Assembly: GCA_037974335.1 (NCBI GenBank)
Contig: CM075760.1
Location: forward strand, 53,837,890-53,901,889
Source of the DNA: Prionace glauca
Lineage: Eukaryota > Chordata > Chondrichthyes > Carcharhiniformes > Carcharhinidae
Reading direction: 5' to 3'
Length of the DNA: 64,000 nt
The notes beneath the pieces were generated by a model that saw nothing but the letters and a program-made list of their open reading frames with translations, searched no databases and was not told the DNA's origin. Made by a program: the position numbers and the translations under genes. Each line of letters starts with the position of its first letter. The stretch's first letter is position 1. Of the stretch, positions 20,966 through 31,639 are shown one piece after another.

Positions 20966-21038
20966 CGAACCAGCCAGGAGTCGAACCTGGAATCTTCTGA
21001 TCCGTAGTCAGACGCGTTATCCATTGCGCCACTGGCCC
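20966..21038 (-). tRNA. tRNA-Arg-ACG: tRNA-Arg (anticodon ACG)
   Basis: Minus strand, 73 bases. The acceptor GGGCCAG/CTGGTTC pairs (two G-T) with discriminator G. D arm GTGGCGCAATGGATAACGC, anticodon stem-loop TCTGACTACGGATCAGA with anticodon ACG, and T arm CCAGGTTCGACTCCTGG. It matches the vertebrate tRNA-Arg-ACG sequence closely. No clear T-run terminator is visible within about 15 bases downstream, which is a minor oddity. Confidence 0.95.
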
Positions 21039-21189
21039 ACGGCGAAAACAGCTGCAGCACTATTTACATATCCGTCGGAAGCTTCAAAATTAGCGGAAAC
21101 ATGGTCAAAATATATTCGATTTAGTGAGGAAATGTTACAGAATTGAAATTGTTTATTCTCACTCACAGTCATTCCACTTTGCCTTGAAT

Positions 21190-21268
21190 TGAGTTAAGCT
21201 GCTGTGCTGGGATTCGAACCCTGGTTTTCAAAGCTTCATTTTCTTCTCTGCGTTATCAGTCCAGCGTC
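21190..21268 (-). pseudogene. tRNA-like relic with long variable arm
   Basis: The minus strand shows a T-arm-like CCAGGGTTCGAATCCCAG preceded by a long purine-rich stretch and an anticodon-like ggactgataacgc. The layout resembles a Ser or Leu type tRNA, but the anticodon stem pairs poorly. It could equally be the head of an old tRNA-derived SINE. Confidence 0.35.
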
Positions 21269-21269
21269 A

Positions 21270-21820
21270 ACAGCATGACTGGAAACCACACCCCTCCCGC
21301 CAGTGAATCCACTATTGAATATTACCTGAATATAGTATCTTACAATCATATGACACTGGCTCTTACTTGGGCCTCAAAATATATTCAGGAAAAGACAAAA
21401 GTGCAGAAAATTCATGACAAACTGAGCTGGAAAGAAGATAAACCTATTCTGACTCAGCACACTTGTTATCAGTTCGTTCAGCGGCTAAAAGAGCAGGGCA
21501 GAGGCTGGGAATCCTGCAGGAGTAACTCCCCTCCTGACTCCCAAAAAACATCGAACATAGAACAGTCCAACACACTGCAGGTCATCCGTCTCACGATGTT
21601 GTGCTGAGCTTTGTCCGAAACCAAGATCAAGATCAAGTTCAAGCTATCCCACTCCCTATAATTCTAATGTGCTCCATGTGTCTACCCAATAACCGCACGG
21701 AAAGAGCCCAGTCGGACACCCACACCCATCCTGGCCCCGCCTGCCATGAGACATCTGGACGGGGCAAGTTCCTTCTGATTCCCGCTCCACAGATAGAGCC
21801 AGGAATACTGACATCACCCG
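21270..21820. other. Unassigned DNA between tRNA relic and nested CR1
   Basis: No gene was recognised. The string aacatcgaacatagaacag near 21550 resembles a CR1-type 3' tail on the minus strand, so a short LINE end may lie here. Confidence 0.4.
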
Positions 21821-21829
21821 GCAACGCAA

Positions 21830-22810
21830 CAGAATGTTACAGTTGGACAGAAAGTTGGTTAGACCGCATTTGGAGTACTGCGTCCAGTTCTGGTCACCTT
21901 ACTACCGGAAGGACATGGAGACTCTGGAGAGAGTGCAGAGGAGGTTTATCAGGATGTTGCCTGGTATGGAAGGACTGGGGTATGGAAGGGCAGCACGGTA
22001 GGACAGCAGTCAGCACTGCTGCTTCACAGCTCCAGGGGCCTGGGTTCGATTCTCGGCTCGGGTCACTGTCTGGATGGAGTTTGCACATTCTCCTCATGTC
22101 TGCGTAGATTTCCTCCGGGTGCTCCGGTTTCCTCCCACAGTCCAAAGATGTGCAGGTTAGGTTGATTGGCCATGCTAAGAAATTGCCCCTTAGTGTCCAG
22201 GGATGCTTAGGTTAGAGGGATTACAAAGAACAAAGAACAATCCAGCACGGGAAACAGGCCCTTCGGCCCAACGAGCCCGCATTAGTGGGTGTAATATGTA
22301 GGGATGTGGGGGTAGGGCCTGGGTGGGATTGTGTTCGGTGCAGACTCGATGGGCCGAAGGGCCTCTTTCTGCATTGTAGGGTTCTATGATTCTAAGTTAT
22401 AAGGACGGATTGAACAAATTGGGGCCGTTTTCCCTTGAAAGACGGCGACTGAGGGGGAATCTAATAGACGTATATAAGATTATGAAGGGTATAGATAGAG
22501 TAAACAGAGGTAAGCTATTTCCTACGATAGAGACACATAGGACAAGGGGCCATTGGCTGAAGGTGAGGGGGGACAGGTATAACACAGGTATTAGAGGGAG
22601 GTTCTTCACAAGAAGGGTAGTGGGGGTATAGAATGCTCTGCCAAGTAAGGTGGTGGAGGCAAACACGCTAGAGTCATTTGAGAGTAACTTAGACAGGCAC
22701 ATGAGTGGGTTGGAGATGTGTGGATATAGGAGATTGTTTTAAGTAAGGGTCATTAGCATTGGGGAGTCCCTAGTAAGGTAAATGGATATTTCCTATTTCT
22801 TAGGTTATGT
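21830..22810 (+). mobile_element. CR1-type LINE, 5'-truncated, split by a SINE
   Basis: The first part (21830-21985) encodes a RPHLEYCVQFWSPYYRKD-like block up to the GMEGLG region. The element resumes at 22392 with agttataaggacggattgaac and runs through the LERRRLRGNLIDVYKIMKG region to a tail of ttcttatgttcttatatgg. The interruption is the HE1-like SINE at 21986-22391. It is not capable of movement. Confidence 0.8.
21986..22391 (+). mobile_element. HE1-like tRNA-derived SINE inside a CR1 copy
   Basis: It has a tRNA-related head (ggcagcacggtaggacagc ... cctgggttcgattctcgg), a body with tttgcacattctcctcatgt and a 3' end gggcctctttctgcattgta followed by ttctatgattcta. A short CR1-like insertion (about 22222-22280, acaaagaacaaagaacaatc) lies within it. 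The family name is from memory of shark SINEs. Confidence 0.8.
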
Positions 22811-22984
22811 TCTTATGTTCTTATATGGTACCATAAAATTTTTTTTTTTCCTTTTCATTCACAGGTTTTAAATCGGTCTGCCTTGTGTCCAACGAGGGGC
22901 ATACATGCAATGGGTTGTACTTGGGCTGCTCTTGGTTGTTCGAGATTGGCCTAGTGCTTCATGTCATTAGCGTGTGACTAAACT

Positions 22985-23315
22985 GGACCAGATACTGGGC
23001 AAGACGACAGCTCAGTGACTATCACTGATTGCTGTGCAGACACATGGATTTGGGCCGGTGTCTGTGGGAGTTTGCGCATTCCCCCTGTGCTTGAGTGGGT
23101 TTTCTCCAGGTGCTCCGGTTTCCTCCCACACCCCAAAGATGTGCTGTTAGGCTGACTGGCAGTAATAAATTGTCCGTAAATCAGTTTCCCTCAATCTGGC
23201 TGGCCATAAAACATTAGATAAGGGTCGTGGGTGGAGAGGGGGACTGGTGGTGTTGAGATGGCTGCATGGGCTCGTTGGGCCGAAGGATCTGTTTCCCGGG
23301 CTGTTTTTGTTCTTT
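22985..23315 (+). mobile_element. HE1-like SINE, diverged
   Basis: Contains gtgggagtttgcgcattccc, ctccggtttcctcccacacc and a 3' end gggctcgttgggccgaagg. The head is poorly preserved. Confidence 0.7.
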
Positions 23316-23317
23316 GT

Positions 23318-23640
23318 TCTTTTATCAGTTTAGGCAGCAAATTCTAGACACCCACCATCACTTGAACGAGAACCTTCTTCCTAATGCCCCCTCTAATCCT
23401 TCCACCAATCACTTTATATCTGTGCAGCTCCCACCCACCCACCCACAATAAGTGACCTCTCTCTGCTCAGGGGAAACTGGCCTTTTCTGTCCACCCTGTC
23501 TTGGCTCCCTCATAATTTTGGACACTTCAGTTCGATCCCCCTCAGCCTCCTCTGCTCTGGGGAAACAAACCTTGCCAATCCAATCTTTCCTCATCACCAC
23601 AATTCCCCAGCCCTGGCAAGACTGTTGTAAATCCAAATGG
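23318..23640 (-). mobile_element. CR1-type LINE fragment, old
   Basis: The minus strand reads as the conserved C-terminal region of a CR1 protein (SPEQREVT... EVSKIMREP), with the rest degraded. It lies between two HE1-like SINEs. Confidence 0.5.
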
Positions 23641-23699
23641 TTATCCAATCCGACTTAACTGTCCATTTAACATTGTCCCATCAACAACTGTGAACAACC

Positions 23700-24002
23700 A
23701 CCAGATACTGGCACCACTGTGGCACACTGGTTCGCACTGCTGCCTCAAAGGGACTTGGTTCAATTCTGGCCTCGTGTGACTGTGTGGAGTTTGCATGTTC
23801 TCCCCATGTCTGCGTGGGTGTCCTCCAGGTGCTCCGGTTTCCTCCCACTGTTCAAAGATGTACGGGAGAGGTTGATTGGTCATGCTTTAGTGACAGGGGG
23901 AGTTGCAGGGTAAATGTGTGGGATAAGGGGACAGGGCATGGATGGGATTGTGGTCAGTGCAGACTTGATGGACTGAATGGCCTCCCGTGTACTGTAGGGA
24001 TT
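23700..24002 (+). mobile_element. HE1-like SINE
   Basis: Head ctgtggcacactggttcgcactgctg, body ctgtgtggagtttgcatgtt and 3' end gactgaatggcctcccgtg with tactgtagggattt. It abuts the 5' end of the CR1 copy that begins near 24003. Confidence 0.75.
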
Positions 24003-25755
24003 TTACACACAAATGAGGAACAGAGACTTTGTTTCTGTCTTCACGGAGGAGGACGTGAATAATTTGTGGGTGTTAGCGATGGAAAGGTGGTAGGAATGGA
24101 GGGTCTTAATGACATTACTGTTACTAGAGAGGTGGTGCTCGACAGACTGGAGGGGCTGATTGTGGACAACTCCCCAGGACCGGATGGAATGCATCCGAGG
24201 GTTCTGAAAGAAATGGCGGAGGTGATAGCGGATACCTTGGTGGTTATTTTCCAGACGTCGCTGGATTCCGGGGAAGTGCCGGAAGATTGGAAAACGGCTA
24301 ATGTTACGCCGTTGTTTAAGAAGGGTGCCAGGCAAAAGGCGGGGAATTATAGGCTGGTTAGTTTAACGTCTGTGGTAGGTAAAATGTTAGAAACCGTCAT
24401 TAAGGAGGAAATAGCGAGGCATCTTGAGGGGATTTGCTTGATAGGGCGGACGCAACACGGTTTCATTAAAGGGAAGTCGTGTCTGACAAATTTACTGGAG
24501 TTCTATGAGGATGTGTCTAGGGCAGTGGATAGAGGAGAGCCGGTGGATGTGGTCTTTCTGGATTTTCAGAAGGCGTTTGACAAGGTACCTCACAAGAGGT
24601 TATTGCAGAAGGTCAGGGGACATGGAGTTGGGGGTAGGGTGTTAGCGTGGATAGAGAATTGGTTGTCAAATAGGAGGCAGAGAGTGGGGGTCAATGGATG
24701 CTATTCGGATTGGCGGTTGGTGACTAGTGGGGTGCCCCAGGGGTCGGTGCTGGGGCCTCAGCTATTTACCATTTATATAGATGATCTGGAGGAGGGAACC
24801 GAGTGCAGGGTGTCAAAATTTGCTGATGACACCAAGATTGGGGGAAAGGCAAATTGTGCGGAGGGTGTGGAGAGTCTGCAGAAGGATCTAGATAGGCTGG
24901 GCGAATGGGCCAGGAAATGGCAAATGGAATTTAATGTTGGCAAGTGTGAGGTGGTCCACTTTGGTAGGAGGAATGGTAGGAAGGACTATTACTTACGGGG
25001 CGAAAAACTGCAGCAGGCGACGGTGCAGAGGGACCTCGGGGTCCTTGTGCATGAGTCGCAAAAACCCAGCTTGCAGGTGCAGCAGGTGGTCAGGAAGGCG
25101 AATGGGATGCTGGCCTTCATAGCGAGGGGGATTGAATATAAAAGTAGGGAGGTCTTGCTGCAGCTGTATAGGGCATTGGTGAGGCCGCAGCTGGAGTACT
25201 GTGTGCAGTTTTGGGCGCCGCACCTGCGCAAGGATATTTTGGCCCTGGAGGGAGTGCAGAAGAGGTTTACTCGGCTGATACCAGAGTTGAGGGGATTGAG
25301 CTATGAGGAGAGGCTGAATAAACTAGGCTTGTACTCGTTAGAGTTTAGAAGAATGAGGGGAGATCTCATTGAGACGTATAAGATGATGAATGGGATGGAT
25401 AGGATAGAGGTGGAGAGACTCTTCCCGCTCAAAAAAGACAGTAGGATTAGGGGGCACAGCCTCAAGATAAAGGGGGGGCGGTTTAGAACAGAGTTGAGGA
25501 GGAACTTCTTCACTGAAAGGGTGGTGAATCTCTGGAATTCTCTGCCCGTTGAAGTGGTGGAGGCTGCCTCGCTAAATATTTTTAAGAAACGGGTTGATGG
25601 GTTTTTGATAAGAGAAGGGATTAAGGGTTATGGGGAGAGGGCGGGAAGGTGGAGCTGAGTCACGACAGATCAGCCATGATCTTATTGAATGGCGGGGCAG
25701 GCTCGAAGGGCCAGATGGCCTACTCCTGCTCCTATTTCTTATGTTCTTAAATGTT
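24003..25755 (+). mobile_element. CR1-type LINE, 5'-truncated, with a long open reverse-transcriptase frame
   Basis: An open frame from 24066 to 25658 (530 codons) encodes the reverse transcriptase. Seen in order: PEDWKTANVTPLFKKG, NYRLVSLTSVVGKMLE, motif A FLDFQKAFDKVPHKRLL, motif [13 protein letters not shown], and catalytic motif C FADDTKIGG, followed by the thumb and a C-terminal region ending KGYGERAGRWS. The apurinic-endonuclease domain and 5' UTR are absent, so it cannot move alone. The 3' UTR gccatgatcttattgaatgg and a ttcttatgttctta tail close the copy. The lack of any stop in 530 codons points to a young insertion. Confidence 0.93.
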
Positions 25756-25954
25756 GGGGTACTTATTCAGAAAACAATGGGATATTTGTTGACATGTTCA
25801 GGTAAATCTCAATGATGGTCATTGTCCAGATCTACATTAAAACAATGGTGTAGTCCAAGGTTAAAAGTCATTTATCCTGAAATTGGACATTGCCACTGAC
25901 TCCCAATATAACCGAGAGATGTAAACTCACACCACACCCTGATGTGGCGAAAGG

Positions 25955-26243
25955 GACTCCTCTCAGTTATTACAATCTGGGCCTTGTGTCAGTAATCTCT
26001 GTCCTAAGCTTCTCTCAGTTATTACAATCTGGGCCTTGTATCAGTAATCTCTGTCCTAAGCCTCCCTCAGTTATTACAATCTGGGCCTTGTATCAGTAAT
26101 CTCTGCCCTAAATCTCCCTCAGTTATTACAATCTGGGCCTTGTATCAGTAATCTCTGTCCTAAGCCTCTCTCAATTATTACAATCTGGGCCTTGTATCAG
26201 TAATCTCTGCCCTAAATCTCTCTGTTATTACAATCTCGACCTT
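25955..26243 (+). repeat. 52-bp minisatellite, about five copies
   Basis: The string ttattacaatctgggcc recurs at 25967, 26019, 26071, 26123 and 26175 (exactly 52 bases apart), with a decayed sixth start at 26225. The unit also contains cagtaatctctg and ccctaa/tcctaag. Confidence 0.95.
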
Positions 26244-26980
26244 AAGAAGAGGACACAGAAATTTAATATAATTGACAACAGAATTGAAGGGGGTGATAAG
26301 GAGATTTTTTTACACAACAATATGATCTAGAATGCACAACCTGACATGTGCTAGAAGCAGGTTTAATAGTAACTTTAAAAGAAAATTGGATTAATATTGA
26401 TGGAGTTATGGTGAATTGGATTAATTAGATAGTTCACTCATCTTTTTGACATTTTGAATGTTTCTCCTCTAAGGTTTTAATATTTGATCTTTTCAGTCAC
26501 AACGTGTCTGAAACAGAAGATTAAACCATTGGGTTTGATGAGCTGTCAGATCTGTTTCCTATGTGTCTGTGTAACTTGAGAACTGCAGATAACCATGAGA
26601 AGGAACTGATTATTTTCAGTTCCTCTAACAGATATACCTCAGATATCGGGAATCTCAGGAGATCCTCATGCCCTCATTATTCCCTCCCCAAATATAACAG
26701 CTCTCAGTCAGGCTGAGTCAGTCACATGTGTCTCTGCTATGATGTTTCCACTTCTATTTTATCACTCACTTCCCAGTGACACTCACCATAACACAGACAC
26801 TTTAAAATATCATTGCTCCCTTACATCTTGTCCTCCTATTATAATCGATTGTTTGTTGGGCCTCTTGTCTCCCTTAAGATCAGATTACCTGCAGTTCAAA
26901 TGACCTCAGAGACACTGAAACTGACTTTGTGATTATTATTATACCAGACTCCAGTCAGCCCCAGGAGCTGCAGTTGTAAA
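26244..26980. other. Unassigned DNA; no gene seen
   Basis: AT-rich sequence without recognisable coding or repeat motifs, apart from the flanking minisatellite and the Penelope-type ends that follow. Confidence 0.5.
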
Positions 26981-26982
26981 AT

Positions 26983-27125
26983 ACAGTAAGAAGTCTCACA
27001 ACACCAGGTTTAAGTCCAAACAGTTCATTTGATAGTAAAGCTTGTGGGATTACTATCAAATAAACTGGTTGAACTTCAACCTGGTGTCGTGAGACTTCTT
27101 ACTGTGTTCACCCCAGTCCATCTCT
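26983..27125. mobile_element. Head-to-head pair of Penelope-type terminal repeats
   Basis: The block cagtaagaagtctcacaaca with ccaggtttaagtcc is followed after about 60 bases by its reverse complement (aacctggtgtcgtgagactt...cagtcca), making a long imperfect hairpin. It is what would be left of the element at 57730-59161 if almost all of the interior were missing. Confidence 0.75.
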
Positions 27126-28106
27126 ATGTCAAGACTAAAATCTCATTTTATCATAAAAATGAAATACTGCAGATGCTGGAATCTGAAACAAAAGCACAAA
27201 ATGCTGGAAAATCTCAGCAGGTCTGACAGCTTCTGTGGAGAAAGAATAGAATCAATGTCTCGAGTCTGGATGACCCTTTATCAGAGCTCTTATGAAGTGT
27301 CATCCAGACTTGAAATGGCTCTATTCTCGAACCATTTTATCAATAGGTTTTGTGTTCTTAGTTTCCAAATGGTAGGTAAGAGACCTGTCTGGTACCCACT
27401 CGAGCTCTGATTTTTCACTGGCCATGATGGGGTAAGATAATAACCATTCGGATCTACTCTCAAAGGGTCCACTTTTCAGTCCTGTGCAACTTGGAGTATA
27501 CTGTCACTTCACTGACTATCGGGTCACAAATCAGTCACAGTTTTAAATCACAAATTTAAGATAAATTAATTTAAACAATGCCTGAGAATGCTTCTTAATT
27601 CCTTAATCAACTACCTACCACTGTTTGTTGATTGGTCAGACCCCCTTTTTTACAGAGTCGGGTATCTCAGCCACTGAACACCAGCCGGTCCTGGGATAAG
27701 TTTAATTCCAACTCATTCCGAGTAAATATTCTCACCAGGTCGTCTGTCAGGGCCCTGCTAAACAGCTTTAATGCTCTGTAATTGCAGAAACTGAGCTGTC
27801 ACAGGAATGTGATCAAGATAGTCCAGTCCCATAATGCCTCACATTCAATCTGCAGTCCTTCAATTATAACAGAATATGTGTCTGTATGTAGCCGCCTCGG
27901 CCACGGTCAACCCCAACACTGCCTTCTTGAACTGCTACAATGCCTGTAAATACACCCACAGTGCTATTGGAGTGATTTCCAGTTACACATTCCAGACTTT
28001 CACTAACTGTTGGTGGATACCAGATTGATATATTCCATTCATCCACACCCAAGGTCAGTTATCCCAATTTCATTATTGTCCAGGACAATATATTCACAAT
28101 ATCTTT

Positions 28107-29586
28107 AAAACCCATCAACCCGCTTCTTAAAAATATTTAGCGAGGCAGCCTCCACCACTTCAACGGGCAGAGAATTCCAGAGATTCACCATCCTTTGAGT
28201 GAAGAATTTCCTCCTCAACTCCATTCTAAACCGCCTCCCCTTTATCTTGAGGCTGTGCCCCCTAGTCCTACTGTCTTTTTTGAGCGGGAAGAGTCTCTCC
28301 ACCTCTATCCTATCCATCCCATTCATCATCTTATACGTCTCAATGAGATCTCCCCTCATTCTTCTAAACTCTAACGAGTACAAGCCTAGTTTATTCAGCC
28401 TCTCCTCATAGCTCAATCCCCTCAACTCTGGTATCAGCCTAGTAAACCTCCTCTGCACTCCCTCCAGGGCTAAAATATCCTTGCGCAGGTGCGGCGCCCA
28501 AAACTGCACAAAGTACTCCAGCTGCGGCCTCACCAATGCCCTATACAGCTGCAGCAAGACCTCCCTACTTTTATATTCAATCCCCCTCACTATGAAGGCC
28601 AGCATCCCATTCGCTTTCCTGACCACCTGCTGCACCTGCAAGCTGGGTTTTTGCAACTCATGCACAAGGACCCCGAGGTCCCTCTGCACCGTCGCCTGCT
28701 GCAGTTTTTCGCCATTCCTACCATTCCTCCTACCAAAGTGGACCACCTCACACTTGCCAACATTAAATTCCATTTGCCATTTCCTGGCCCATTCGCCCAG
28801 CCTATATAGATCCTACTGCAGACTCTCTACACCCTCCGCACAATTTGCCTTTCCCCCAATCTTGGTGTCATCAGCAAATTTCGACACCCTGCACTCGGTT
28901 CCCTCCTCCAGATCATCTATACAAATGGTAAGTAGCTGAGGCCCCAGCACCGACCCCTGGGGCACCCCACTAGTCATCAACCACCAATCCGAATAGCACC
29001 CATTGACCCCCACTCTCTGCCTCCTATTTGACAACCAATCCTCTATCCACGCTAACACCCAACCCCCAACTCCATGTCCCCTGACCTTCTGCAATAACCT
29101 CTTGTGAGGTACCTTGTCAAACGCCTTCTGAAAATCCAGAAAGACCACATCCACTGGCTCTCCTCTATCCACTGCCCTAGACACATCCTCATAGAACTCC
29201 AGTAAATTTGTCAGACACGACTTCCCTTTAATGAAACCGTGTTGCGTCCGCCCTATCAAGCAATTCCCCTCAAGATGCCTCGCTATTTCCTCTTTAATGA
29301 CGGATTCTAACATTTTACCTACCACAGACGTTAAACTAACCGGCCTATAATTCCCCGCCTTTTGCCTGGCACCCTTCTTAAACAATGGCGTAACATTAGC
29401 CGTTTTCCAATCTTCCGGCACTTCCCCGGAATCCAGCGACGTCTGGAAATAGGGATTTAGGGTTATGGGGAGAGGGCGGGAAGGTGGAACTCAGCCACGA
29501 CAAATCAGCCATGATCTTATTGAATGGCGGGGCAGGCTCGAAGGGCTAGATGGCCTACTCCTGCTCCTATTTCTTATGTTCTTATG
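28107..29586 (+). mobile_element. CR1-type LINE insertion with inverted 5' part
   Basis: The stretch 28107-29448 is CR1 on the minus strand, covering the region from SLDSGEVPEDW to the RVDGF near the C-terminus. From 29449 the plus strand carries the remaining 3' end of the same element (agggatttagggttatgggg through the ttcttatgttcttatg tail). Joined at the break, the two pieces are consecutive in the element with about 9 bases lost. The reverse-transcriptase frame has a TAG in place of a lysine codon (near 28812) and a small deletion near 28.71 kb. The empty site is preserved in arm B near 57.57 kb. Confidence 0.88.
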
Positions 29587-29649
29587 TAAATACAAATTAA
29601 ACATTGCCATTTGATTTCAGACAGTAACATATTCTGTTAGTTTGTTCTT

Positions 29650-29945
29650 TATTGTCAATGTCAGGCTGGGGTTGTTCCCCTTGGAACAAAGGAGGTTGAG
29701 GGGAGATTTGAAAGAGGTGGACAAGATTCTGACAGATTTAGATAAGGTGGACAAAGAAAATTTTTTCCCATTCACTGATGAGACAAGGACGAGGGGGGAC
29801 ACAGATTTAAGGTTTTGAGTCAGAGATGCAGGGGGAGGAATGTGAGGAAGAATATTTTGCTGCAGCGAATGGTATTGATTTGGAACCCGCTCCCTACGAG
29901 GGTGGAGGAAGTGGAAACAATCAATTACAAAGGAAATCGGATCTG
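29650..29945 (+). mobile_element. CR1-type LINE fragment shared by both inverted arms
   Basis: The plus strand reads like the CR1 C-terminal region (ggttgaggggagatttgaaagaggtggac, then a WNPLP-like block). The reverse complement is present at 57220-57540, so the insertion came before the inverted duplication. Confidence 0.65.
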
Positions 29946-30358
29946 CACCTGGGGGGGTTTCAAATAGAAATACTGACTAAATATCTCTGAACTTCCTAAC
30001 ACCCTGTCACTCTATGATTCTTGTTAAATCCGAAACCAGGCAATCGCAACAAAGCTCAAAGAGCATCAGCCCACTGGAGGCAAAGCCATGAGACCAGCCA
30101 GTCCAGCAGAAAGAAACCCTCCCCATTGACCAGCTGTGAGAATGAACAAAATGCATTCCTGGATGTAACTGAGAGCTGAAACAGTAACAGCAGAATCCAA
30201 CCCTGAATATCACTTGTGAACTTGTTGGTGTCTCAGCAGCTGGGATAAAATTCTGAACCCTTTCCATAGACTGAGCTGGTGAACGGTTTCTCCCCAGTGT
30301 GAACACACTGATGTCTCAGCAGGTGGGATAGTTGAGTGAATCCCTCCGCACACTGAGA

Positions 30359-31639
30359 TCAGGTGAACGGCCTCTGCCCAGTGTGAATTTGCTTATGTCT
30401 CTGCAGATTGGATAACTGATTGAATCCCTTCCCACACTGAGAGCAAGTGAACGGCCTCTCCCCAGTGTGAACTCGCTGGTGTCTCTGCAGGTGGGATGAC
30501 CGAATGAATACCTTCCCACATTGAGAGCAGATGAATGGTCTCTCCCCAGTGTGAATTCGCCAGTGTGCCTTCAATTCGGATAACACAGTGAATCCCTTCC
30601 CGCACTGAGAGCAGGTGAACGATCTCTCCCCAGTGTGAATTCGCTGGTGTGTCCGCAGACTGGATAACTGTTTGAATCCCTTCCCACACTGAGAGCAGGT
30701 GAACGGCCTCTCTCCAGTGTGAACTCGCTGGTGTCTCTGCAGGCTGGATGAGTCAGTGAATCTCCTCCCACACTGAGAACAGGGGAGAGGCTTCTCCCCA
30801 GTGTGAACTCGCTGGTGTGACTGCAGGTGGGATGACCGAGTGAATCCCTTCCCACACTGACAGCAGATGAATGGTCTCTCCCCAGTGTGAATTCGCTGGT
30901 GTGCCTTCAAGTCGGATAACACAGTGAATCCCTTCCCACACTGAGAGCAGGTGAACGGTCTCTCCCCAGTGTGAATTTGCTGGTGTGTCCGCAGACTGGA
31001 TAACTGGTTGAATCCCTTCCCACACTGAGAGCAGGTGAACGGCCTCTCCGCAGTGTGAACTCGCTGGTGTCTCTGGAAGCTGGATGAGTCAGTGAATTTC
31101 CTCCCACACTGAGAGCAGGTGAATGGTCTCTCCCCAGTGTGAACTCGCTGGTGTGTCTGCAGGTGGGATGACCGAGTGAATCTCTTCCCACACTGAGAGC
31201 AGACAAATGGTCTCTCCCCACTGTGAATTCGCTGGTGTGTTTTCAAGTCGGATAACACAGTGAATCCCTTTCCACACTCACAGCAGGTGAAGGGCTTCTC
31301 CCCAGTGTGAATTCGCTGGTGTGTCCGCAGGTGGGATGACTGAGTGAATCCCTTCCCACATTGACAGCAGGTGAACGGTCTCTCCCCAGTGTGAACTCGC
31401 TGATGTGTCCGCAGGTTGGATAACTGGTTGAATCCCTTCCCACACTGAGAGCAGGTGAACAGCCTCTCTCCAGTGTGAACTCGCTGGTGTCTCTGCAGGT
31501 GGGAGAACCAAATGAATCCCTGCCCGCACTGAGAGCAGGTGAATGGTCTCTCTCCAGTGTGGATGCGCCGATGAGCATCCAGCAGAGATGGGGCTCTGTA
31601 TCTCTTTCCACAGTCTGCACATTTCCATGGTTTCTCCAT
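30359..31639 (-). CDS. C2H2 zinc-finger protein, 15 fingers, C-terminally truncated
   Basis: The frame opens at ATG 31639 ([14 protein letters not shown]) and gives 426 residues: 15 C2H2 fingers of 28-residue period joined by TGE(R/K)PF linkers, with no KRAB, SCAN or BTB domain. The frame extends upstream to 31705 but that part is relic sequence, and paralogues start at the same MEKP. Likely role: nuclear DNA-binding regulator. Fingers 5-8, 9-12 and 13-15 follow a four-finger pattern (TVLSDL, TRSSHL, TDSSSL, NQLSSL-type helices), showing block duplication. The stop TGA stands where the first cysteine of a sixteenth finger should be; finger-like sequence continues to about 30212. The paralogue in arm B has 11 fingers. 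Confidence 0.9.
   Translation of the reverse strand: MEKPWKCADCGKRYRAPSLLDAHRRIHTGERPFTCSQCGQGFIWFSHLQRHQRVHTGERLFTCSQCGKGFNQLSNLRTHQRVHTGERPFTCCQCGKGFTQSSHLRTHQRIHTGEKPFTCCECGKGFTVLSDLKTHQRIHSGERPFVCSQCGKRFTRSSHLQTHQRVHTGERPFTCSQCGRKFTDSSSFQRHQRVHTAERPFTCSQCGKGFNQLSSLRTHQQIHTGERPFTCSQCGKGFTVLSDLKAHQRIHTGERPFICCQCGKGFTRSSHLQSHQRVHTGEKPLPCSQCGRRFTDSSSLQRHQRVHTGERPFTCSQCGKGFKQLSSLRTHQRIHTGERSFTCSQCGKGFTVLSELKAHWRIHTGERPFICSQCGKVFIRSSHLQRHQRVHTGERPFTCSQCGKGFNQLSNLQRHKQIHTGQRPFT

Noticed and set aside
28199-28939. Open frames antisense to CR1 (for example the 152-codon frame at 28481-28939, also at 45286-45528)
   Set aside because: Shadows of the reverse-transcriptase frame on the opposite strand, repeated at every CR1 copy.
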